From Segetibacter sp. 3557_3 (GTDB taxonomy: Bacteria > Bacteroidota > Bacteroidia > Chitinophagales > Chitinophagaceae), in NCBI RefSeq assembly GCF_004354985.1, contig NZ_SMSK01000022.1, positions 24,281 through 88,280 of the forward strand: a stretch of 64,000 nt of DNA, given 5' to 3'. Below are positions 26,231 through 33,681 of this stretch, piece by piece. A program made the translations under genes and the position numbers. The notes beneath the pieces are model-generated. The model did not search any database. It saw only the letters and a program-made list of their open reading frames with translations, and was not told the DNA's origin. Every line of letters begins with the position of its first letter. The first letter of the stretch is position 1.

Positions 26231-26578
26231 ATGAACGCTGTAGCTTTCGTGCATGAGCAACTCACTGCAAACAAAGAGGTTCCCAAATTTAAGGCCGGTG
26301 ATAATATCACCGTGAACTATAAAATCATTGAAGGAAACAAAGAGAGGATCCAATCTTTCAAAGGCGATGTAATTAAACGCCAGGGTGTAGGTGCAACTGC
26401 AACTTTCACTGTACGTAAGATTTCTGATGGCGTTGGTGTAGAGAGGTTATTCCCGGTGAACTCACCAAATATTGACTCCATTGTAGTTCATAAAGTCGGT
26501 AAAGTGCGCAGGGCCAAACTGTTTTACCTTAGAGAAAGAAGCGGTAAAAGTGCAAGGATCAAAGAAAAAAGATATTAA
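26231..26578 (+). CDS. rplS: 50S ribosomal protein L19
   Basis: A 115-residue ribosomal protein at the 30S-50S interface. The L19 core is clear: [34 protein letters not shown], the [14 protein letters not shown] segment and a basic tail ending RIKEKRY. It is a single-gene transcript with a strong -7 box 20 nt upstream and a terminator about 20 nt downstream. The rimM-trmD neighbours seen in many bacteria are absent. Confidence 0.97.
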   Translation: MNAVAFVHEQLTANKEVPKFKAGDNITVNYKIIEGNKERIQSFKGDVIKRQGVGATATFTVRKISDGVGVERLFPVNSPNIDSIVVHKVGKVRRAKLFYLRERSGKSARIKEKRY

Positions 26579-26597
26579 TCTTTATATACGTTTTTTG

Positions 26598-26624
26598 AAA
26601 AGCGGAACCACGGTTCCGCTTTTT
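26598..26624 (+). terminator. rplS terminator
   Basis: Stem AAAAGCGGAAC / GTTCCGCTTTT with a CACG loop, followed by T-rich sequence; 20 nt past the rplS stop. Confidence 0.85.
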
Positions 26625-26862
26625 CGTTTTAGTGTAATCCACATGAGGTTTGGTTGAGGCAGATATCGGAGGACCTTGCCTTGATGTGCTGATTCCGGAA
26701 GCAATCCACATCTCTGCATTAATGTTTGTCGTATATGATATCAGCAGGCTGTCACCGGCTTGCTGTCGGGTTATGTTAAAGGATATGTGAAAACGCTTAA
26801 ATTCTATACCTTTCCTATACCGAACAATCACTCATATAGGTGGTTGAACCACTTAATAAACC

Positions 26863-26870
26863 TATTTTTG
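26863..26870 (+). promoter_or_regulatory. tatA -7 promoter box
   Basis: TATTTTTG, exact to TAnnTTTG, ending 18 nt before the tatA ATG at 26889. It shows that the longer in-frame extension upstream is not translated. Confidence 0.55.
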
Positions 26871-26888
26871 TTATCTAAATCCACACAA

Positions 26889-27122
26889 ATGTTTACGAAT
26901 TTATTTATCGGTATGCCCGGCGGTAGCGAATGGATACTGATCGTGCTTGCAGTATTAATTCTTTTCGGAGGACGTAAAATTCCAGAATTCATGCGTGGCC
27001 TGGGTCGTGGCATCCGGGAATTCAACGATGCTAAAACCAACGTTAAAAAGGAAATTGAGGAAGGAATGAACGAGACAGAGGTCAAGAAGGCTACTCATAC
27101 TACTCAGCCTACCCAGCCTTAA
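26889..27122 (+). CDS. tatA: Sec-independent protein translocase TatA/E
   Basis: A 77-residue pore subunit of the twin-arginine translocation system. One membrane helix (EWILIVLAVLILFGG), the conserved FGGRKIPEFMRGLGRGIREF hinge and amphipathic helix, and a charged tail ending in Thr/Gln/Pro repeats. A frame extends upstream to 26760, but the ATG at 26889 gives the family N-terminus and lies 18 nt after a -7 box. gatA follows 27 nt later, probably on the same transcript. tatC is not here. Confidence 0.92.
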   Translation: MFTNLFIGMPGGSEWILIVLAVLILFGGRKIPEFMRGLGRGIREFNDAKTNVKKEIEEGMNETEVKKATHTTQPTQP

Positions 27123-27149
27123 ATCTTCTTCAACCTAAATCTGAGCTAT

Positions 27150-28595
27150 TTGTTTACTTTCCAATCCATTGAAAGTTATCATATTTCTCTATTGAACGGC
27201 CTAACCACCTGCGTGGAGGCCGTTCAGCATTATATAGGGTTATGTAACGAAAAAAAGCACCTGAATGCATGGTTAGAGGTATATGAGGCCGAAGCAATGC
27301 AAAGTGCTGAACATCTTGATCGTTCCAGGGCCTTAGGTGAGCCAATGGGTAAGTTACACGGTGTTGTCGTGGGCCTCAAAGATGTAATCTGCTTTAGCGG
27401 ACACCGGGTATCTGCCGCTTCAAGAATCCTGGAAGACTTTACAGCCGTTTATTCTGCAACTGCCACCCAACGCCTTCTAGAAGCAGGTGCAATTATCTTA
27501 GGCCGCCAGAACTGCGACGAATTTGCTATGGGTAGCAGCAATGAAAACTCTGCCTATGGGGTGGTAAGAAATGCAGCGAACGAAAATTGTGTGCCTGGTG
27601 GTTCATCCGGGGGCTCAGCAGTGGCGGTACAGGCGGGCATGTGTATGATTAGCCTAGGCAGTGATACTGGCGGATCAGTAAGGCAACCTGCTGATTTTTG
27701 CGGGATCATAGGACTCAAACCTACTTACGGTGTAATCTCCCGGTATGGGCTTATTGCCTATGCGTCGTCTTTCGATCAAATTGGGATTTTTGGTTTGAAT
27801 GTTAACGATGTTTTTGAAACCCTCAAAGTAATCGGTGGCCCTGATGACTTTGACAGCACTGCCAGCACACGTGTTCTTGCAGCAGACGAGCAACCCGTTT
27901 TGCCCCAAACAGCGCGGATTGCCTATTTCAAAGAAGCGCTTGATCACCCCAGCCTGGATCCGGAGATTGCAAACTCAATCAAGTCCTATATTGGCGACCT
28001 GATCAACAAAGGTTATTCAATAGAGCCCATTGACTTTGAGTACCTCGACTATATCGTTCCCACTTATTATGTATTGACCACAGCTGAAGCAAGCAGTAAT
28101 TTAAGCCGCTATGACGGTGTAAAATTTGGGCACAGATCAGTTTCAAAGGATTTAAGTCTGGCCGACTTTTACAAAAACAGCAGAAGTGAAGGGTTTGGCC
28201 ATGAGGTCAAGCGCCGCATTATGTTAGGGACATTTGTTTTAAGCTCAGGATTTTACGACGCTTATTTCACCAAAGCGCAACAGGTACGCCAGGTATTGGT
28301 AAATAAGACGGAAGAGATCTTTAAAGACTACGACTTTGTGTTTTTGCCTACGGTACCTACCCCTGCATTCGAAATCGGGTCAAAGGGAACGACAGATCCC
28401 GTGGAGATGTTCCTGGCCGATATTTATACTGTATTTGCAAATCTTGTAGGAATTCCCGCCATTTCTTTACCTTTTTTTAAGCACTCTTCGGGCATGCCAT
28501 TCGGCCTGCAAGTGCTGACTTCTCGTTTTAATGAGTTAGCTTTGCGCAGTCTTTCAAGACAATTAATGGAAATGCAGGCCGGAGATAGAACTTAA
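27150..28595 (+). CDS. gatA: Glutamyl-tRNA(Gln) amidotransferase subunit A
   Basis: A 481-residue amidase of the GatCAB complex that converts Glu-tRNA(Gln) to Gln-tRNA(Gln). The amidase triad is visible: Lys in VVGLKDVI, the cis-Ser in GSDTGGSVRQPADF and the nucleophilic Ser in the same loop; the Gly/Ser-rich GGSSGGSAVAV precedes it. The only start giving a full family N-terminus is TTG at 27150 (MFTFQSIESYHISLLNG). gatB and gatC are elsewhere. The C-terminal end PFGLQVLTSRFNE is typical. Confidence 0.93.
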   Translation: MFTFQSIESYHISLLNGLTTCVEAVQHYIGLCNEKKHLNAWLEVYEAEAMQSAEHLDRSRALGEPMGKLHGVVVGLKDVICFSGHRVSAASRILEDFTAVYSATATQRLLEAGAIILGRQNCDEFAMGSSNENSAYGVVRNAANENCVPGGSSGGSAVAVQAGMCMISLGSDTGGSVRQPADFCGIIGLKPTYGVISRYGLIAYASSFDQIGIFGLNVNDVFETLKVIGGPDDFDSTASTRVLAADEQPVLPQTARIAYFKEALDHPSLDPEIANSIKSYIGDLINKGYSIEPIDFEYLDYIVPTYYVLTTAEASSNLSRYDGVKFGHRSVSKDLSLADFYKNSRSEGFGHEVKRRIMLGTFVLSSGFYDAYFTKAQQVRQVLVNKTEEIFKDYDFVFLPTVPTPAFEIGSKGTTDPVEMFLADIYTVFANLVGIPAISLPFFKHSSGMPFGLQVLTSRFNELALRSLSRQLMEMQAGDRT

Positions 28596-28666
28596 ATCAC
28601 GGAACAACAGACTAATAAGAACCGACAGATCTTGATTTTAAACGGACACTAACTGATTTTATTGGG

Positions 28667-28712
28667 GTACACTTCAAACCTTTCAGCTAATCGATGAAAG
28701 AACACGGTGTAC
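28667..28712. repeat. Nested inverted repeat between gatA and the transglycosylase gene
   Basis: Outer arms GTACAC / GTGTAC and inner arms CTTTCA / TGAAAG are nested symmetrically around a 9-nt centre. No T-run follows. It could be an operator or 5' leader structure of the transglycosylase gene. Confidence 0.45.
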
Positions 28713-28810
28713 AATTGTGCAACCCCGGGGCTAGGGTCCTTGTTGCAAACCCCCACTAATAAAAGTTGTTTACCGATTAAAACCCTTATTGTAAAATCTA
28801 AACATTTGTA

Positions 28811-29899
28811 ATGACCTTCATGAAAAATGTAAAAATTATTACTAAGCTGCGTCGGCTTAAGAAAACACTCGCTCTCAGTACCTTTTTTCTCGGTTTTGGT
28901 TTCGCTGCAAATGCATTCAAAACCAACTCTTCCAACTCAGATGGTGACAAAAAACCTACCAAAGATTCTGTAGAAACAGACAAACTCGGATTTAAAAGTT
29001 TGTTTTCAGGGAGCATCTTTGATCCATCCAGACCTTACGTTACTCAACTGAACCCACTTGCTGCTCCCTTCGTTCAGAAATACATACAAACACATACCGC
29101 GCACATTGAGCGTTTGAAAATCTGGGGTAAACCGTATCTTGATTTGTATGATGGAATTTTAAGTACTTATGGTATCCCTAAGGAGCTCAAGTACCTTTCC
29201 ATCATCGAATCTAATCTGAAAGCCGGATTGATTTCCGTGGCCGGAGCAGCTGGTCCATGGCAGATTATGTCGGCTGAAGCAAGACGGGTCGGACTTACCG
29301 TAAGCAAGCGTACTGATGAAAGAAAGAATTATGCAAAGAGTACGCATGCCGCTGCAAAAATTTTGAAGGAGCTGTACACGCGCTTTGGCGATTGGCTACT
29401 TGTTATTGCAGCTTATAACGCTGGCAGTGGCCGGGTTGGCCAGGCTATCAAGAAAAGTGGCAGCAAAAACTTTTGGGTTCTTCAGAAATACCTTCCGCTT
29501 GAAACCCGCAACCACGTTAAAAAATTTATCGGCACTCATTACATCTTCGAGGGAAATGGTGGAATAACCACTTTAACGGCTTCCGAGACCGCTGCACTTC
29601 AGGCTTCAATTGAAAACCAGAAACCGGTTAAAACCTCTCTTGAGAACGAAACAGGGATAGAATCTGCTGACATTACCGGCAGGTATAACTCCATGATCCT
29701 CGTTAAAAACATTGGGATGGAGCTAAGCAAGTTTAACAAGCTTAACCCTGATTTTGATAAATGGGTCGCTTCAGGAAATATGTACAAGCTTAAGCTTCCT
29801 GCAGATAAGATGAAAATATTCCACATTAAGAAAGGTGAGATCCTGAGTGAAACAGTAGAGTTGCTCATGGGCAATCCCATCCGTCTCATTACACCATAA
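28811..29899 (+). CDS. Lytic transglycosylase (MltD-like)
   Basis: A 362-residue cell-wall enzyme that cleaves the glycan strand of peptidoglycan with formation of a 1,6-anhydro end. Positively charged N-terminus and hydrophobic segment (about 13-36, ending AANA) form a signal peptide. The SLT domain has the catalytic Glu in YLSIIESNLKAG, then GAAGPWQIMSAEARRVGL and VIAAYNAGSGRVGQAI. After the SLT domain, about residues 290-362 look like a degenerate LysM-type region (LSKFNKLNPDFDKW, FHIKKGE). The start may be the ATG at 28811 or 28820. Its terminator lies within the convergent pabB gene. Confidence 0.85.
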   Translation: MTFMKNVKIITKLRRLKKTLALSTFFLGFGFAANAFKTNSSNSDGDKKPTKDSVETDKLGFKSLFSGSIFDPSRPYVTQLNPLAAPFVQKYIQTHTAHIERLKIWGKPYLDLYDGILSTYGIPKELKYLSIIESNLKAGLISVAGAAGPWQIMSAEARRVGLTVSKRTDERKNYAKSTHAAAKILKELYTRFGDWLLVIAAYNAGSGRVGQAIKKSGSKNFWVLQKYLPLETRNHVKKFIGTHYIFEGNGGITTLTASETAALQASIENQKPVKTSLENETGIESADITGRYNSMILVKNIGMELSKFNKLNPDFDKWVASGNMYKLKLPADKMKIFHIKKGEILSETVELLMGNPIRLITP

Positions 29900-29910
29900 C
29901 AATATTGGAG

Positions 29911-31206
29911 TTAATTGCTAAAGTGCTGCCTTGTCAGCACTTTTTTTATGGCATCTACTTTCAACAGGCATTCATCATATTCCTGTTCTGCATTGCTTTG
30001 GTAAGTGATGGCTGAGCCGGCCATACAGGACAGGTAACGGGTTTGCTGGTTGTACATCAAACTGCGAATGACCACATTAAAATCGAAGTCCTTCTCAGGG
30101 GTAATGTAACCTACAGTGCCTGAATACAAGCCGCGCCTGCTATTCTCGTATTCTTCGATGATCTCCATTACTTTCCTCTTCGGCGCTCCGGTCATCGATC
30201 CCATTGGAAATGTTGCGCGCAGCATGTCGGACAGATCTGTTCCCTCCTGCAAGTCTCCGCTAATGGTTGAGATCATTTGGTAAAGGTGCGGAAAAGTGTA
30301 TAAGCCAAATAGCTCGTCAACCTTTACCGATCCTTCCCGGCATATTTTGCTCAGGTCATTTCGAACCAGGTCGACAATCATAACATTTTCACTTCGCTCC
30401 TTTGCATTATTCAACAACCGGCTTTGCTCTATCGAAACGTCGTCGTTGGCAAATGATGTTCTTTTCAACGTGCCTTTGATTGGCTGGCTTATTAAATGCG
30501 AACCTGTCTTTTTTAGATAACGTTCAGGACTTGCACACATCAACGTGAGTTCGTTCAATTTGTAAAAAGCACTGAATGGATTAGGCGATAATGTTACAAG
30601 CTCGCGATAAAGGCTAATAGGGTTAACTGCTGTGCCAACGGAATAGAACTCCTGGCAGAAGTTAATCTCGTAACAGTCACCACGAAGTATTCGCTTCTTT
30701 ATTAAATTGACGTGATCGATATATGCTTCCCTGGAGAGACGGGGAAGTAAGGCAACATTTTCCTCAAGGGATGCCATTGGTTTCGCCTCCATGATCTGCT
30801 TGTATATAGTACCGGGATCATCCCCTACAGATCCGATAGTGAGCTTGTCTTCGGCAAGCGTAAGTACAACTTGGGGAATAAACAAAAAGGCTTCAGGATA
30901 ACCAACATGATCGGGGTGAGTTGAGACCAGGCCTTCAATCCTGTTCTTTAGATCATAACTAAAGTGACCAAAAATCCAATCGTCTGTTGTAGCATAAAAT
31001 TGAGACAAATGATTGAAGAAGTCATCGCCTGGTTTAAAGAAGGCTTGAACACCTATACCAGCAACACATTCGTAAGATTTATGAAGTGACGGATAAGACT
31101 GGCTATCCAAAAAACAACAAATGTTGAACTGGTTTGACCAATTCAACATTTGCTGTTTGATTAATGGTATGTCGTTTACAAGGAATGAAGTAAAGATTCT
31201 TGTCAC
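29911..31206 (-). CDS. pabB: Aminodeoxychorismate synthase component I (PabB-like)
   Basis: A 431-residue chorismate-binding enzyme for p-aminobenzoate in folate synthesis. The diagnostic QPIKGTLKR motif is present; its Lys marks PabB, while anthranilate synthase has PIAGT. Downstream lie ENVMIVDLVRNDLSKI, FPMGSMTGAPKRKVMEII and the GSAITYQSNAEQEYDE segment that holds the Mg and chorismate-binding acids. The N-terminal half is divergent, as usual. The acidic-protein gene lies 27 nt upstream on the same strand, so they may share a transcript. Confidence 0.85.
   Translation of the reverse strand: MTRIFTSFLVNDIPLIKQQMLNWSNQFNICCFLDSQSYPSLHKSYECVAGIGVQAFFKPGDDFFNHLSQFYATTDDWIFGHFSYDLKNRIEGLVSTHPDHVGYPEAFLFIPQVVLTLAEDKLTIGSVGDDPGTIYKQIMEAKPMASLEENVALLPRLSREAYIDHVNLIKKRILRGDCYEINFCQEFYSVGTAVNPISLYRELVTLSPNPFSAFYKLNELTLMCASPERYLKKTGSHLISQPIKGTLKRTSFANDDVSIEQSRLLNNAKERSENVMIVDLVRNDLSKICREGSVKVDELFGLYTFPHLYQMISTISGDLQEGTDLSDMLRATFPMGSMTGAPKRKVMEIIEEYENSRRGLYSGTVGYITPEKDFDFNVVIRSLMYNQQTRYLSCMAGSAITYQSNAEQEYDECLLKVDAIKKVLTRQHFSN
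29920..29947 (+). terminator. Terminator of the transglycosylase gene, inside the pabB 3' end
   Basis: Stem AAAGTGCTG / CAGCACTTT with a 6-nt loop, followed by four more T. It starts 20 nt past the transglycosylase stop but lies within the last codons of the convergent pabB gene. Confidence 0.8.
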
Positions 31207-31233
31207 GGAATTACTTTATCCATAATACCGTAT

Positions 31234-31692
31234 TTAATAGTCATCATCATCATTGTCGTCGTAACCAGGATCGTTAAACAAATCTTTGAAGTCGTCATCG
31301 ACCTTAAAATCATCATCTTCGTCCTTAGCACCTTTCTTAGCTACTCCGGCCTTTTTTGCTCCTGATTTCGGAATATCAAATTCATCAAAGTCGGGGTCCC
31401 AATCATCATCATCGTCTTCGGGTTTTTCCCAATCATCTGCCTCATCAGCAACGTCGGCATCATCCTCGTCATCATCGTCGTCGTCTTTTGATTTTGAGCT
31501 TGAAGAAGCTGCTTTAGCAGACTTCTTAGCCGGTACTTTCGCGGTAGTTTCCAGTTCGTCCTCATCGTCCTCCAGATCATCGTCTTCAGGATCTTTCTCA
31601 GGCTTAGAAGCTTCATTTTTCGTATTTGCCGCTGCTTTCGGTGCCGCTTTCTTTGGAGTTGCTTTAGCTCCTTTATCTGATTTGGACTTCAT
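31234..31692 (-). CDS. Very acidic low-complexity protein
   Basis: A 152-residue protein with three parts: a Lys/Ala-rich N-terminus (KATPKKAAPKAAA and a second AKVPAKKSAKAA block, like histone tails), long Asp-rich runs, and two WD/DF-containing acidic motifs (DDWDPDFDEFDIP, FKVDDDFKDLFNDPGYDD) near the C-terminus. No globular domain, signal or membrane segment. It is a charged, probably disordered polyampholyte. I do not recognise the function; possible roles are binding basic proteins or nucleic acid. It precedes pabB by 27 nt and is followed upstream by purA. Confidence 0.65.
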   Translation of the reverse strand: MKSKSDKGAKATPKKAAPKAAANTKNEASKPEKDPEDDDLEDDEDELETTAKVPAKKSAKAASSSSKSKDDDDDDEDDADVADEADDWEKPEDDDDDWDPDFDEFDIPKSGAKKAGVAKKGAKDEDDDFKVDDDFKDLFNDPGYDDNDDDDY

Positions 31693-31779
31693 AATTCAGT
31701 ATGGATTTGTATCGTAAAATTTCAACGACTTTTTTACTCAGCCAAATTTTTTTAGACCAAACGGATGTTTTTTTTGAGG

Positions 31780-33042
31780 CTAAATTTTTACGATCTGGTC
31801 ACGTCCGGGACCATTGGAAATGTACTTTACAGGTGCCCCGATAAATCCATTTATAAAGTCGACATAAGCGTTTATCTCTGATGGCAGCTGTTCTGAATTC
31901 TTTAGGGCTGTGGTGTCTGTGTTCCAACCCTTATAAGCTTCGTATACGGGTTCAATCTTCAACTTCGACATCTGGAATGGAACTTCTTTTTTCGACTCAC
32001 CATTAACGAGGTAAGAGGTGCAACAGTTTAATTCAGAAAAGGAGTCTAATACATCAGCCTTTGTCATTACAACCTGGGTAACCCCATTGATCATACAAGC
32101 ATATTGCAGTGCCACAAGATCGATCCATCCACAGCGGCGTGGCCTGCCTGTAGTGGCTCCAAACTCACTTCCAATCTTTCTTAGTTTCTCACCTGTTTCA
32201 TCGTCAAGTTCAGTCGGGAACGGGCCACCTCCTACTCTTGTGCAATACGCTTTTGTAACACCAATTACTTCTTTGATTTTTTGAGGAGCAACACCTAAAC
32301 CTGTACATACCCCCGCTGAAATCGTGTTTGATGAAGTTACAAAAGGGAAAGTGCCGAAGTCGATATCGAGCATGCTGCCCTGGGCGCCCTCAGCAAGGAT
32401 TTTTTTGCCGGCGCTGATGTTATTATTGATGAAATATTCGCCATTAACAACATTAAGTGTGCGCAAAAATTCGAGTGCTTCGAAAAACTCTTCTTCCCAT
32501 GAAGAAATGTCTTCGTTAAAATGAAAATTGTCAAGCAGTCGCTGATGTTTCAATCTCAACTTAATGTAGGAGGTAGTAAAAGATTTATCTAACAGGTCAC
32601 CAACACGAAGTGCGTTACGGCCGGTTTTATCCATATAAGCAGGACCTATCCCTTTTAGTGTTGATCCTATCTTGTCTGTACCCTTGGAAGTTTCAGATGC
32701 TTTATCAAGAGCCCTGTGCGTGGGAACAATGATGTTAGTGCGTTCAGAGATAAAAAGGTTCTTCTTTACATCAATTCCGAATGATGCAACCGTATCACAT
32801 TCCCTTTTAAGCGTAACGGGATCAAGTACTACCCCACCACCAATCAGGTTAACCGTATGTTGGTGAAAGATACCGGAAGGTATCTGGTGAAGGACCACTT
32901 TCTTGTCTTCAACGTACAAGGTGTGCCCTGCGTTCGGACCACCCTGGAAGCGTGCAACCATATCGTACTGAGGTGCAAAATAGTCTACTATCTTGCCTTT
33001 GCCTTCGTCTCCCCACTGTAAACCGAGTATAACATCAACCAT
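31780..33042 (-). CDS. purA: Adenylosuccinate synthase
   Basis: A 420-residue enzyme joining IMP and aspartate with GTP in AMP synthesis. From the chosen ATG it begins MVDVILGLQWGDEGKGK, with the catalytic Asp in GDEGKGK, and contains GGPNAGHTLY, GIGPAYMDK, EGAQGSMLDIDFGTFPFVT, and the GTP/Asp-site ATTGRPRRCGW. An upstream in-frame extension to 33111 exists but the -7 box TATTTTTG at 33066-33073 places transcription start downstream of it. The start at 33042 is therefore well supported. Confidence 0.96.
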   Translation of the reverse strand: MVDVILGLQWGDEGKGKIVDYFAPQYDMVARFQGGPNAGHTLYVEDKKVVLHQIPSGIFHQHTVNLIGGGVVLDPVTLKRECDTVASFGIDVKKNLFISERTNIIVPTHRALDKASETSKGTDKIGSTLKGIGPAYMDKTGRNALRVGDLLDKSFTTSYIKLRLKHQRLLDNFHFNEDISSWEEEFFEALEFLRTLNVVNGEYFINNNISAGKKILAEGAQGSMLDIDFGTFPFVTSSNTISAGVCTGLGVAPQKIKEVIGVTKAYCTRVGGGPFPTELDDETGEKLRKIGSEFGATTGRPRRCGWIDLVALQYACMINGVTQVVMTKADVLDSFSELNCCTSYLVNGESKKEVPFQMSKLKIEPVYEAYKGWNTDTTALKNSEQLPSEINAYVDFINGFIGAPVKYISNGPGRDQIVKI

Positions 33043-33065
33043 TGTATGCTGTTTTGGCTTTGCGG

Positions 33066-33073
33066 CAAAAATA
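33066..33073 (-). promoter_or_regulatory. purA -7 promoter box
   Basis: Minus-strand TATTTTTG, exact to TAnnTTTG, 23 nt before the ATG at 33042; predicts a leader of about 16 nt. Confidence 0.6.
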
Positions 33074-33280
33074 ATGGAACTGCGGTATTTAGAATGATTT
33101 ATTACAGGCATCTGCGGAAGCGATACCGCCCAAACATCCCATGTTTCAGAGCGATGTCATGGAGGTGAAACTGCCCTACTTAGGTGTATCCGCCGCCGAA
33201 AGATTTGTACAAAAGCAATCATGGCATAGTCATTTCAACAAGACAAATGAATGAAGATTAACTCACTTAAAGCATGAAAA

Positions 33281-33508
33281 ATGAAGGCGATAATCGTACT
33301 TGTTATAATTCTCAGTGCGTGTAACAGACCGATGCAAGTGACCACAAGAGTGGATCCGCATACGAGTACCGGTGGGACCCTGGGTTCGGCCCAGTTTAAT
33401 AATAAGCTACCCGCATTAGATACGACGCAAAAACCCGCCAGGGACACGATGGTTCCAGGTAGAGATACCACCATAAAGAAACGGGATATCAGCCCCGGGC
33501 AGGAGTAG
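33281..33508 (+). CDS. Small lipoprotein, 75 residues
   Basis: Starts MKAIIVLVIILSACNRPMQ with a clear lipobox (LSAC). The mature part of about 60 residues is hydrophilic, with several Arg-Asp-Thr (RDT) repeats and charged ends (GQE tail), so it is likely disordered. It lies alone between purA and relA, on the opposite strand to both. Signal peptide seen directly; function unknown. Confidence 0.55.
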   Translation: MKAIIVLVIILSACNRPMQVTTRVDPHTSTGGTLGSAQFNNKLPALDTTQKPARDTMVPGRDTTIKKRDISPGQE

Positions 33509-33681
33509 TTGGGTATGAAACCAGGAAGTTGGTCAAAGTTAGATTGCCGAGGGCAGGCGGATAGAAGTGGATACCCCGCTGAAGGCTTTGTGCGCAGGCC
33601 TGTAGCGGAGTAGCAACGGATAGCCGCGACCATCGCCCAGTAAGGCGGTGTTGTTGACTGCCCAAATAATCGTCGAAATTA
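33509..33681. other. Gap with GC-rich repeat-like sequence, 173 bp
   Basis: Between the small lipoprotein stop and the relA stop. It contains GC-rich segments such as GTAGCGGAGTAGCAACGG followed by ATAGCCGCGACC and pairings such as CGCC-CAGTAA-GGCG. This looks like a decayed intergenic repeat of the kind found between Bacteroidota genes. No gene seen. Confidence 0.35.

Noticed and set aside
33043..33111. Longer N-terminus for purA
   Set aside because: The conserved family start is at 33042 and a -7 box lies inside the extension.
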